A DNA stretch of 64,000 bases from Ancylomarina sp. DW003. Lineage in GTDB: Bacteria; Bacteroidota; Bacteroidia; Bacteroidales; Marinifilaceae. Position numbers and translations under genes: made by a program. Below, in pieces: positions 35,961 to 44,358 of the stretch; the first letter of the stretch is position 1; each line of letters begins with the position of its first letter. The DNA lies in contig NZ_JAKJSD010000010.1 of the NCBI RefSeq assembly GCF_029029505.1, positions 1-64,000 on the forward strand, read 5' to 3'. Below the pieces are notes generated by a model. That model saw only the letters and a program-made list of their open reading frames with translations, made no database searches and was not told the DNA's origin.

Positions 35961-37127
35961 ATGAAAAAAATCAATGCTAACCACATGCCACTTTACCGCG
36001 AAGCTGGCTTTAATTTACAGAATTCGAAACGCACAAAAGAGGCCTTCGCAGCTGAATTGGATCATGCACACGAGCCAGAAGATTACATTTATTCCCGATA
36101 TAGAAATCCGACGACCGTAGCCGTAGAGAAGCAAATTATGGCACTTGAAGATTGTAAATGGGCATTGCTTGTAGAAACGGGAATGGCTGCTATCGATGTG
36201 GCTGTGTCGGTTTTTCAGAAAGGAAAAGATACCCGACCTAGCTTGTATTTTCATGAGATTTATGGGGGAACGAATTCCTTTATCGATACCGTATTGATTA
36301 AGCGTCGTAATTTGGATGTGCACCGTTTTTATGCCACAGATGGACGTTACGATTTCGTGGAACTGGAACGCATGTTAGCCGAGATTAAACCCGAATTCTT
36401 GTACTTCGAGGCGGTATCGAACCCAATGCTGATTGTTGCCGATGTAAAACGCATTATGGCTTTGGCAAAACAATACGAGGCTAAAATTATTGTTGATAAT
36501 ACATTCGGCACACCATTACTATGGAAACCTTTAATGGATGGAGCTGATTTGGTGATTCATTCAGCTACCAAATACCTTAGCGGACATGGTAATATTACTG
36601 CTGGTGTTATTTGTGGTAACGACGAGGAGCTGATGAAAGAAGCCATAGAGTATCGCAAATGGGCAGGGCATTTCCTAAGTCCGGATGATGCTTACCGATT
36701 GGGTACTCAACTGAAAAGTTTTGAGCTTCGATTCCAGAAGCATTGCGATAATGCCATGGCGTTGGCAACTTATTTAGAGAAGCATCCTCAAATTGAAGAA
36801 GTCTTGTATCCGGGATTGGAATCTCACCCAACCCGAAAAGAGGCTGTGGCTTTATTTGGCGATAAAGGCTTTGGTGGTATGCTAACCTTCGATATAAAAG
36901 GTGATTCTGATACCGATAAAAGAGAAAAGTGTAACCGATTTATAGCTGCCCTGGAAGATACGATTCCATTGGTACCAACATTGGGCGAAGTCGATACGAT
37001 TCTATTGCCTGTAGAACCTGTTTGGGGAGCAAAATATCCTTTGCCTGGTGTTATTCGCCTTTCAGTTGGTATTGAGAATATCGATAAATTGAAAGACCTA
37101 ATTGGCGGGGCATTGGATCAATTATAA
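35961..37127 (+). CDS. PLP-dependent transsulfuration-family lyase (methionine/cystathionine gamma-lyase type)
   Basis: Cys/Met-metabolism PLP enzyme of 388 residues. The PLP Lys is in IHSATKYLSGHGNITAG near residue 200, and VEPVWGAKYPLPGVIRLSVG near the C-terminus is typical. Possible activities are methionine gamma-lyase, cystathionine gamma-lyase or a synthase. As last gene of the island, a lyase producing 2-oxobutanoate would feed Vor, Ptb and Buk. ATG at 35,961 is preferred; an upstream in-frame ATG would take its first 11 codons from a repeat. Confidence 0.88.
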   Translation: MKKINANHMPLYREAGFNLQNSKRTKEAFAAELDHAHEPEDYIYSRYRNPTTVAVEKQIMALEDCKWALLVETGMAAIDVAVSVFQKGKDTRPSLYFHEIYGGTNSFIDTVLIKRRNLDVHRFYATDGRYDFVELERMLAEIKPEFLYFEAVSNPMLIVADVKRIMALAKQYEAKIIVDNTFGTPLLWKPLMDGADLVIHSATKYLSGHGNITAGVICGNDEELMKEAIEYRKWAGHFLSPDDAYRLGTQLKSFELRFQKHCDNAMALATYLEKHPQIEEVLYPGLESHPTRKEAVALFGDKGFGGMLTFDIKGDSDTDKREKCNRFIAALEDTIPLVPTLGEVDTILLPVEPVWGAKYPLPGVIRLSVGIENIDKLKDLIGGALDQL

Positions 37128-37209
37128 AGCAACCTCCTGGTTTAAAAATGTAACTAATCTATTTAGAAAATTTTCGTAACATAGCATATCAAAATATCTC
37201 TATTTAAGA

Positions 37210-37237
37210 AAGGACAGCTCGTGAGCTGTCCTTTTTT
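37210..37237 (+). terminator. Intrinsic terminator closing the catabolic island
   Basis: Perfect 11-bp stem aaggacagctc / gagctgtcctt with a 2-base loop in the drawn form (a 4-base loop in practice), followed by TTTT. About 80 bases after the lyase stop. Confidence 0.85.
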
Positions 37238-37668
37238 AATATTCTAAACTTTCAATGAAACCTTTCCAGCCATTCAAAAAAAGTTTCGTCACCAACATCG
37301 CTTGGGTAGATTTCCAATTATAAGCTACCTATCAAACATATCTTGACTTACTAATATCGATTATGTAACTTCTATTCACTTAAAAAAATAAGGAAATAAT
37401 TTAACCTGCAAATGTATCTATAATATGGTCTCATCTAATAATTGGGGAATTATTAAATCTGACTGTATTATAATCAAAAATTTCCCTATGGTAAATCGTA
37501 GGCAAATATTCTCGTTATCCCCACAGGTCCAATAAATAAAATTCGTTTCATAATCCAGACCTAACTTTTGGTGAGAAAGGACTCATCTACTCTTGTAGAT
37601 TATTAGACTTCTGTTTGACACTGAAGAACTAAACTGTAAATCAATTTTTAACCAAACAATTATAAACC
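37238..37668. other. Intergenic region upstream of the repeat lipoprotein gene
   Basis: About 430 A+T-rich bases without a supportable gene in either strand. It presumably carries the lipoprotein promoter; ctgtttgacac at about 37,610 could be a -33 element but I see no clear TAnnTTTG partner. Confidence 0.5.
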
Positions 37669-39342
37669 ATGAAAAAACTTTATTTTAATTTACATGTTGT
37701 AGTAAGTGCAATTCTATTGCTTGCATTTGTAGCATGTGAAAAAACTGTCGATGATCAAATCACAGACGAGATTACTATTATCCAACAACGTTCTGTTAAA
37801 ACCGGGCAAATCGATCCCTGTGAAGTTGAGCAAGCTTATCTCCAGCTATTCACTAAAGACAATCTTGATGTTGGACACGTTAGTATTATGAATGATGGTA
37901 CGAATGTCTATGTGACTTATTTTGTTGATGAAGGCTGGTTCCTAAAAGAAACGAATCTTTTCATCGGTAAGAAAGAAGATATTCCTCTGAAGAAAAAAGG
38001 GGAGCCTGATAAAAAGAAATTCCCGTACGTCGATAAATTTGACATTCCACTTACTAGCTACGAATACGTTATCCCAATAAAAGAAGGTGATGATTGCTAC
38101 GTGGTATTAGCCTGTGCAAAAGTCAATAATTGTGAGGATGATACAGATTGTGATAATTGCGATGGAAAAGCGACAAAGTTAACCTTAAGATACGATGGTG
38201 ATAGTGGTGCTCAAATTACGGTTGAGCAAAAGAAAGATCAGGTTGTTGTATTCGATGACTTTGTTGATTCTGACGGAGAATTCACTTTTGTAGGTACAGA
38301 TAAAGGAACACTCGGCACTGAAATTACCATAAAGGTTAATGGTGTTGTAAATACTAAAATACACACCAGTTGTTCTCAACCACTATACATTGGTTTGGTC
38401 AAAGGTGAATTTACTCTTGTAGATGGTTACAGCAAAAATGGTGGACAATTCTGCACCGGCAGTATGCCTCCTGATGATATGGACGATTGTGATGACTGTG
38501 AAGGTAAAGTGACGAAACTAAGCATGACCTATGACGGTTCTGAAGAAGCGTTAATTACGGTAAAACAAAAGAAAGATGGTGTCGTAGTTTTTAACGAAAT
38601 GGTAGGTTCTGGTGAAGAATTTTCGTTTGTAGGAACTGACAAAGGAACGTTGGGAACCGAAATTTATCTAAGTGTTGACGGCGAAGAAAACACCGCCATT
38701 CACACCTCATGTTCTAAACCAATTTATATTGGTATGAGTAGTGGTGATTTTACAATTACTGATGGGTACAGTAAAAATGGAGGACAGCTCTGTACAACTT
38801 ATACCGAAAAGTCAAAAACAAAGCATGGTCATCATCACGACGATAAGAAAAAAGAAGAAGAAAAGTGTAAAGACAAAACCGTTTGGGCCGATGGTGGTAT
38901 GATGTTTAAAGAATACTTCGACACTAAAAAATGGGGGCTATTAGGGGAATATTGTCTTGAAGATTGCAATTTAGTAATTGCATTTAAAGCCTATATGACG
39001 AGTGACTGGTCTATTACTTCCGGAGGTCCTGGTAATATTGACTTTTTAGCTTACTATGAATTCAAACCTGACTATGTTGGTAATAAAATCTATTATAACA
39101 CCGATCATCTGAACTCAAATACAGATAATCCTGTCGGAAACATTACGGTTTCAGATTCAGATGGAGATGGTCTATGGGAAGTGACAGTAGATAATAGTGA
39201 TCGACCTGACTTACAATTCTTAGGAGGATCCTACCTTTACGTAGGTCCTGTGGAAGGTTATGATACTTCATTCTTTAGTTACCCATATATTTATCAAATC
39301 AATACGGTTCGAAATTCAATTACATTTCAATTAGATTTCTAG
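37669..39342 (+). CDS. Lipoprotein with two tandem Cys-framed beta repeats
   Basis: Lipobox LLLAFVAC gives the lipidated Cys23, so the protein is anchored in the outer membrane or exposed on the surface. After an N-terminal domain (about 48-155) come two near-identical repeats of about 103 residues, 161-263 and 274-376, each starting with a CD.C.GK motif and ending DGYSKNGGQ.C. Between shared blocks is FVGTDKGTLGTEI in both. A His/Lys/Glu-rich linker (HGHHHDD, near 395) leads to a C-terminal domain. I recognise no enzymatic motif; adhesion or ligand binding is inference. Single gene with its own terminator. Confidence 0.75.
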   Translation: MKKLYFNLHVVVSAILLLAFVACEKTVDDQITDEITIIQQRSVKTGQIDPCEVEQAYLQLFTKDNLDVGHVSIMNDGTNVYVTYFVDEGWFLKETNLFIGKKEDIPLKKKGEPDKKKFPYVDKFDIPLTSYEYVIPIKEGDDCYVVLACAKVNNCEDDTDCDNCDGKATKLTLRYDGDSGAQITVEQKKDQVVVFDDFVDSDGEFTFVGTDKGTLGTEITIKVNGVVNTKIHTSCSQPLYIGLVKGEFTLVDGYSKNGGQFCTGSMPPDDMDDCDDCEGKVTKLSMTYDGSEEALITVKQKKDGVVVFNEMVGSGEEFSFVGTDKGTLGTEIYLSVDGEENTAIHTSCSKPIYIGMSSGDFTITDGYSKNGGQLCTTYTEKSKTKHGHHHDDKKKEEEKCKDKTVWADGGMMFKEYFDTKKWGLLGEYCLEDCNLVIAFKAYMTSDWSITSGGPGNIDFLAYYEFKPDYVGNKIYYNTDHLNSNTDNPVGNITVSDSDGDGLWEVTVDNSDRPDLQFLGGSYLYVGPVEGYDTSFFSYPYIYQINTVRNSITFQLDF

Positions 39343-39378
39343 AGAACTATTAATAAATTGTATTTTATAAATCAGATC

Positions 39379-39410
39379 AACCTCCTAAGCATAAGCTTGG
39401 GAGGTTTTTT
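39379..39410 (+). terminator. Intrinsic terminator of the lipoprotein gene
   Basis: Stem aacctcctaagc / gcttgggaggtt with one mismatch and a 4-base loop, then TTTT. The cctccca/tgggagg core recurs in the terminators near 59,880 and 61,070. Confidence 0.85.
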
Positions 39411-39499
39411 CTAGCCTAAAAATATTTATTCCTTTTCCTGCATCTTTTGCCTGTCGAATCCGACCTATTGGTATGTATTTACATTTTAAACGGATATAG

Positions 39500-39916
39500 A
39501 TGAAAAAAGGAAAATCAACAATCACAGGATTTGGAGCGGCTCTATTAGCCATATTGGGTAGTATTACCTGTTGCGGAGCGCCAGTAGCTGCGGGTATTTT
39601 AGCCTCACTTGGTATTGGAGCCAGTCAATTAACATTCTTAAACACCATACAACCCTACCTTATTGGCATAGCCTTATTCTCATTGGCAATTGGATTCTAC
39701 CGCCTGTACTTTAAAAAGCCATCAGCCTGTTGTGCTACCAGCTCTGAGAATAGTGTACCCCCCGGCAATAAAAAATCAAAAATCTTTCTTTGGATCGTAA
39801 GCATTTTTACACTTGGCATGCTTATTTACACAAACAATAAAAGTGCTGCTTCGTCTCAAGATAGTTGTTGTCCTGCTCCAACGGAAGTTGAGAAGCCTGG
39901 CTGTGCTTGTTCATAA
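39500..39916 (+). CDS. MerT-like membrane protein with C-terminal Cys motif
   Basis: 138 residues, three hydrophobic helices. The first helix carries the vicinal pair of MerT-type mercuric transporters (GSITCCGAPVAAGILASLG), and PYLIGIALFSLAIGFYRLYF is MerT-like. Two more Cys pairs follow, CCAT near residue 76 and CCPAP near 123, and the tail ends CACS. It is the first of a run of metal-related genes (SigZ, ArsP-like permease, CC-rich small protein). Transported ion uncertain: mercury, arsenic/antimony or copper are possible; MerP and MerA are not seen. Confidence 0.75.
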   Translation: MKKGKSTITGFGAALLAILGSITCCGAPVAAGILASLGIGASQLTFLNTIQPYLIGIALFSLAIGFYRLYFKKPSACCATSSENSVPPGNKKSKIFLWIVSIFTLGMLIYTNNKSAASSQDSCCPAPTEVEKPGCACS

Positions 39917-39944
39917 GATCAAGGAAATAAAAAATATTGCTCTT

Positions 39945-40030
39945 TAACCTCGCGCAAAGATCGCAGACGAAACACAAAGAACGCTAAACTCATTATACTT
40001 TGCGAGAAAAATCCCACAAAGGTTGAAGGC
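39945..40030. repeat. Intergenic repeat related to the 15.1-kb element
   Basis: Contains cgcgcaaagatcgcagacg and, inverted, atactttgcgag, similar in words and spacing to the element near 15,104. Lies between the MerT-like gene and sigZ. Confidence 0.4.
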
Positions 40031-40102
40031 TATCTTGCAATAGGGTCAAGCTTGAATTTGCCAGCCTTTTTGCGTATTTTATCATTGTATAAAACAGAAA
40101 TC

Positions 40103-40675
40103 ATGAATTGCGACATTCACCACATCTATCAAAAATATAACAGTCACCTTTTTGCTTTTATCCGTCAACAAATTAAAGACGAATCAACAGCCAACGATGT
40201 GCTTCAGGAAGTCTTCCTCAAAACCATGGAATCCTGCCTCAAGGATAGAGATATTCAAAACCTGAAAAGCTGGTTGTTCTATGTCACCAGAAATACCATC
40301 ATCGATTATTTCAGACGACAAAGTAAAAATATCCGGGAGGAAGATTATATCAATCTAAATCATTTGAACTCTGCCGATTTTCAACAGATCCTTTCCGAAG
40401 ATGTGGCCGATATGATTAGTCTCTTACCCAAAGAATATGCCTTGCCTTTGCAATGGAGCGATATAGATGGTATCCCTCAAAAAGATATTGCAGAAAAATT
40501 AAATATTAGCCTGCCGGGAGCTAAATCGAGAATTCAGCGTGCCCGAAAAAAACTTCGCGAGCTATTTTTTGAGTGTTGCGATATGGAATTCGATGCCCAG
40601 GGCAATATTGTTTCGTGTGAAATTAAAAGTCATTGTACGCCTTTGCTCGAAAAAAGAGTCAATAAAAACAACTAA
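40103..40675 (+). CDS. sigZ: SigZ-type ECF RNA polymerase sigma factor
   Basis: 190-residue extracytoplasmic-function sigma factor: sigma-2 (IKDESTANDVLQEVFLKTM, then SWLFYVTRNTIIDYFRR) and sigma-4 (LPLQWSDIDGIPQKDIAEKL). The Cys-bearing tail FFECCDMEF, then IVSCEIKSHCTPL, is characteristic of SigZ and could sense metal or thiol state. No anti-sigma gene is adjacent. ATG at 40,103 is chosen; an earlier in-frame start would add 17 poorly conserved residues. It probably directs the permease and CC-rich genes downstream. Confidence 0.88.
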   Translation: MNCDIHHIYQKYNSHLFAFIRQQIKDESTANDVLQEVFLKTMESCLKDRDIQNLKSWLFYVTRNTIIDYFRRQSKNIREEDYINLNHLNSADFQQILSEDVADMISLLPKEYALPLQWSDIDGIPQKDIAEKLNISLPGAKSRIQRARKKLRELFFECCDMEFDAQGNIVSCEIKSHCTPLLEKRVNKNN

Positions 40676-40924
40676 AATACAGTCAGATATATAATAAAAG
40701 GGGTGGTTTTCAAAAAAAACGACCCCTTCTTGCATCTTTTATATCCCTACTTCGCCTTTACTACGAACTAAAAATTTAATGAATTCGTAAAATGAAGAAG
40801 AATGAATCTATAATCTGTTACAAACAGATATATGCCCGAAGTGGAAAATCGCTTTGTTGTCCCGGTTAATGCTTGTTGAAAATGTAACAACAATTATTTT
40901 ATAAAAAACAAACAAGAAGAAATC

Positions 40925-41905
40925 ATGCAAGAAAGTATCATATCAGCTTTTCGAAGCTTATTTTATAATTCACTGGGGGTGATACAAACCCCTTTTTACG
41001 ACGGCCTAACCAAAACACTGGGAAATTTCGTTTTTATTACTGCCGAACTTTTTATTCTGTTTATTGCCATCACAGCCATTATCGAATATATCATGATGCA
41101 TGTGAATCAAAACAAACTTCAGAAACTTTTCGAGGGTAAAGGAATTATTGGCAATATAGCTGCTGCTGTATTCGGATCGGTAACACCATTTTGTGCCTGT
41201 TCGACCATACCCATGACAGTTGGTTTTTTAAATGCCAAGGTGCCATTCGGTTCGGTTATGTCATTTTTAATTTCATCGCCCCTGTTAAACCCAATTATCG
41301 TGGCTATGCTTGCCGCAACTGTTGGTGTAGGCAATGCAGCCATTTACTTTGCTTTTGCTTTTACCTTATCGGTATTCTTTGGCTACGTGCTAAATAAGTT
41401 TGGCTTTGCCAAACACGTTAAATCGGTAAAAGTATCGGGTGGCGGACATACCCTTAATAATGGTATCGACACCAGAAGAAGCCTGTCTGTTGGGGCAAAA
41501 ACCAGATTATCACTTAAGGCCGGCTGGGATTCTTTAGTCCCGATTCTCCCCTACCTCTTTGTTGGTGTGGCTGTGGGTGCGGCAATCTACGGCTATTTAC
41601 CAAAAGGAGAAACCATAGCTCAATATGCAGGCGACGGTAATTTCTTTGCGGTTCCAATAGCGTCGGTTGTAGGAATTCCTCTTTACATCAGAGCCGAAAC
41701 AGCTATCCCTATTGCCATGTCGCTTATATCAAAAGGTGTGGGTATGGGTACCGCTATCGCTCTAATTATTGGTGGTGCAGGAATGGCTATTCCTGAGATG
41801 ACGATGCTGGCCAAAATATTCAAAAAGAAACTCTTGATTTCATTTATTACTGTCATCTTTTTGGTCGCTGTTATCACGGGTTATGCATTCAATATTATCA
41901 TGTAA
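40925..41905 (+). CDS. ArsP/SO_0444-type permease (metal or organoarsenical efflux)
   Basis: Inner-membrane permease of 326 residues with about eight helices, DUF318/ArsP family. The key motif is FCACSTIPMTVGFL near residue 95, with two Cys expected to bind the substrate, and the second family motif GIPLYIRAETAIPIAM near 253. A soluble loop (about 165-200) separates the two halves. Members export trivalent organoarsenicals or act on Cu/Zn. The small CC-rich gene directly downstream is a usual partner. Confidence 0.88.
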   Translation: MQESIISAFRSLFYNSLGVIQTPFYDGLTKTLGNFVFITAELFILFIAITAIIEYIMMHVNQNKLQKLFEGKGIIGNIAAAVFGSVTPFCACSTIPMTVGFLNAKVPFGSVMSFLISSPLLNPIIVAMLAATVGVGNAAIYFAFAFTLSVFFGYVLNKFGFAKHVKSVKVSGGGHTLNNGIDTRRSLSVGAKTRLSLKAGWDSLVPILPYLFVGVAVGAAIYGYLPKGETIAQYAGDGNFFAVPIASVVGIPLYIRAETAIPIAMSLISKGVGMGTAIALIIGGAGMAIPEMTMLAKIFKKKLLISFITVIFLVAVITGYAFNIIM

Positions 41906-41939
41906 TAATTCAATTGGAAAATCATTAAAAAAGGAAATC

Positions 41940-42110
41940 ATGTTTGGATTTGGAAAAAAGAAGTCGAGCAACTGTTGCGCACTAAATATCGAAGAGATAA
42001 AAGAAGATAAAAAGCAAAAAGAGAAATCGAACTGCTGCGAGATTAAAATTGAAGAGATTAATCTGGAAGACAAAAATTCGGACAAGACCAATGAGACTTG
42101 TTGTGGATAA
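41940..42110 (+). CDS. Small Cys-pair protein, putative metal-binding partner of the permease
   Basis: 56 residues with three CC pairs in similar settings: SSNCCALNIEEIKED, KSNCCEIKIEEINLED and ETCCG. The first two are an internal repeat of about 26 residues. No signal peptide, so cytoplasmic. It starts 34 bases after the permease stop. Such vicinal Cys pairs bind soft metals (As(III), Sb(III), Hg, Cu), so it may be a metallochaperone that hands metal to the permease; this is inference. ATG at 41,940 is chosen over a longer frame that reads back into the permease gene. Confidence 0.7.
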   Translation: MFGFGKKKSSNCCALNIEEIKEDKKQKEKSNCCEIKIEEINLEDKNSDKTNETCCG

Positions 42111-42230
42111 TCTTTGTTGTTGTCGTGTATCGTTTCTATAAAATCCTACTAAACTCAAGAAAACAGAAACGATACACCAAATGTTGTGGTGATGATTTGG
42201 CTTGTGGGATAGTCAAAAGCATCTTTATTT

Positions 42231-42258
42231 GTAGAGACTCGATTAATCGAATCTCTAC
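42231..42258. repeat. Perfect 28-bp palindrome (family R2)
   Basis: gtagagactcgatt followed by its exact complement aatcgaatctctac. Lies between convergent genes (CC-rich protein and LRR lipoprotein), so it can serve as a terminator though the T-tract is weak. Confidence 0.7.
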
Positions 42259-42277
42259 ATTTGTTTTAGGTTTAATA

Positions 42278-43195
42278 CTAATTACACGTACTACTTAAAT
42301 CCTGATAATCTGATAAGGATACACTTGGAATAGTCTGACCACTCAGAATTTTAATACAGCTAAGCGATTCATTTCGGTCCACCTTTATCTCCACCAGATC
42401 GAGATTATGAGTCAGATCAAGATCGGAAAGTAAATTACTCGATATGTATAAGTGCGTTAGCTTGCCATTATTTTCAAGATTAATCGTTTGGAGTTTATTA
42501 TCAGAAATCAATAGGGTTTCTATCGAACTATTGGTGGTAAAATCAACAGTTTCGAGTTTATTCGATGTCAATAAAACATTTCTAAGATTTATAGCACCAT
42601 GGGTATCTAAGGTTTTCAAATCGTTATTTCTCATGTGTAAAACTTCCAATGATGCATTACGAATACTAAATTCTTCAAAGTAATTCCACGATAAATCCAG
42701 ATCTCTTAAATTTGTTGCATTCGCAAGTCCTACAATTGAGTTGTTCAATGAAAAATCATTCGACTGCAAATCAACAAAAATCAAATTGGTGTTCTTACTA
42801 AGATCGATACTGGTGAGCCTATTTCCTATAAGGTAAATCGTATCCAATAAGGTATTAGCACTTAAATCAATGTCTTCTATTTCTTGGTTAGCTGCGGACA
42901 AAAGTTTTAGGTTCACAAAACCTTCAATTCCTGTTAAGTCAGCAATTTTCCCAAAATTAGTTGTCAGGTTTAAATCTAAGCGAGTTATTTTCTCAGCATC
43001 TGATTTCAGTATTTTTTTATTCAGAACTCCATCCGAATCTATGCCTTGTTCAATTAGTTTCGTTTCAAAATCAGCATCGGGAATGGCAATATACATCTCC
43101 TTTTCAAAATCAGAATTACCATCATCACTGGAACAAGCAACAAAAACATAGCACGATAAAGCCAATACACAGCTTAATATTATTCTTCTTTTCAT
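42278..43195 (-). CDS. Leucine-rich-repeat lipoprotein
   Basis: 305 residues; lipobox YVFVAC with SSDDGNSD behind the lipidated Cys, an acidic stretch typical of Bacteroidota surface lipoproteins. Residues about 65-280 are leucine-rich repeats of about 20-21 residues (IDLSKNTNLIFVDLQSNDF, LDLSWNYFEEFSIRNASLE and so on). The C-terminus has LSCIKI, as in other members of this group. Likely a protein or glycan-binding surface protein. Single gene. Confidence 0.85.
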   Translation of the reverse strand: MKRRIILSCVLALSCYVFVACSSDDGNSDFEKEMYIAIPDADFETKLIEQGIDSDGVLNKKILKSDAEKITRLDLNLTTNFGKIADLTGIEGFVNLKLLSAANQEIEDIDLSANTLLDTIYLIGNRLTSIDLSKNTNLIFVDLQSNDFSLNNSIVGLANATNLRDLDLSWNYFEEFSIRNASLEVLHMRNNDLKTLDTHGAINLRNVLLTSNKLETVDFTTNSSIETLLISDNKLQTINLENNGKLTHLYISSNLLSDLDLTHNLDLVEIKVDRNESLSCIKILSGQTIPSVSLSDYQDLSSTCN

Positions 43196-43496
43196 ATCTA
43201 ACCTCTATTTTATTTCGCCCACCAAATCTATCAGATTTTATTTAGATTCAATCTACAAAAGAATTTTTAACAGAGAAATAACATTCTAATAGACGCAAAA
43301 CTCTTCTCTATTCTTTCTCCAAAGAAAGAAAAAAAAGACCTTACCATCTTATTTATTTTTTCCTTTGTATACAATTCCGTAAATTTAGTTATCTGTAAAA
43401 TTGACCTCCTTTCTCTAATCTTGTCTTCTTGACAATCACATTACTTTTAAACCATAAGCTTCACCGCAATTACAATTGCAAAATCAATTCGTACTT
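43196..43496. other. Divergent intergenic region
   Basis: About 300 A+T-rich bases between the LRR lipoprotein gene and the TapB-like gene. No gene seen; promoters for both are expected here, none with a full consensus. Confidence 0.45.
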
Positions 43497-44189
43497 ATGA
43501 AAAAATTTCTTAGTTTATTCGTCCTAATTGCCTTTTTCAGCACAAATGCTTTAACCCAGGATTGCACCATATTCATTCCCGGAGATGTAGGCACTGAATT
43601 GCATTACGAAATAAAAAATGGGAAAGGAAAACTGCAGGCTACCTATTCCCAAAAGATTATATCGATAAAGGAGAATGGTAGCGAAACTGTTTTTGAATTG
43701 CTTCAAACACATAAAGATCCTAAGGATCCGGAAAACATTATCATGCAAGATACAATTGGCTTCCGCTGCAAGGGAAATGAATTTTACATTGATATGGAAA
43801 AATACCTGAACCAAAAGCAATTGGAAGGATTCAAAAACATGGAAATAAAACTGACCACAGATGATCTGATGTACCCTTCCAAACTTTCGCCAGGTATGAA
43901 TCTAAAAGATGGCTCAATAAGTATAGAGGTTGGCAATGGCATAATGAATATGACGACAAATATTGTAAATCGTAAGGTTGAAGCTCGTGAAGAGGTTACA
44001 ACTCCGGCAGGTAATTTCGATTGCTATAAAATATCAGAAAATGTGCAAAGCAAAGTGGGATTTATCAAAGTAAACATCAGCAATGTGACTTGGATTATAC
44101 AAGATATTGGTACCATTCGAAGTGAATCGTACAATAAAAGAGGTAAACTCGACACCGTTACCGAATTGGTAAAGATTGTTAGAAATTAA
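43497..44189 (+). CDS. TapB-like (DUF3108-type) exported protein
   Basis: 230 residues with a signal peptide (MKKFLSLFVLIAFFSTNALT). The body matches my memory of the TapB/DUF3108 beta-barrel-like fold: GTELHYEIKNGKGK at the start and VTTPAGNFDCYKISENV, then IGTIRSESYNKRGKL near the end. Periplasmic or outer-membrane associated, function unknown. ATG at 43,497 is used because the longer frame lacks a signal sequence. Confidence 0.7.
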   Translation: MKKFLSLFVLIAFFSTNALTQDCTIFIPGDVGTELHYEIKNGKGKLQATYSQKIISIKENGSETVFELLQTHKDPKDPENIIMQDTIGFRCKGNEFYIDMEKYLNQKQLEGFKNMEIKLTTDDLMYPSKLSPGMNLKDGSISIEVGNGIMNMTTNIVNRKVEAREEVTTPAGNFDCYKISENVQSKVGFIKVNISNVTWIIQDIGTIRSESYNKRGKLDTVTELVKIVRN

Positions 44190-44205
44190 GACCTGATACC
44201 CCAAA

Positions 44206-44233
44206 CATAAAGATGCAAAATTTTGTGTTTCCA
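44206..44233. repeat. Degraded family R2 palindrome
   Basis: aacataaagatgcaaaattt with a partly complementary arm tgtgtttccaca. Lies just after the TapB-like gene and may terminate it. Confidence 0.45.
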
Positions 44234-44358
44234 CAAGAACAAAGAAATGAGAGCCTCACCTGTTGTGGCTCTCATTCTGCATTAAAAACAAATCCCCAAA
44301 CAAAGCTGAGAGAATTAGGGGATTTCGCACGCTTCATGATTGAGTACTTTATAAACAT

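Noticed and set aside
39500-39916. Complete mercury-resistance operon
   Set aside because: Only the MerT-like protein is present; MerR, MerP and MerA are not seen in the window.
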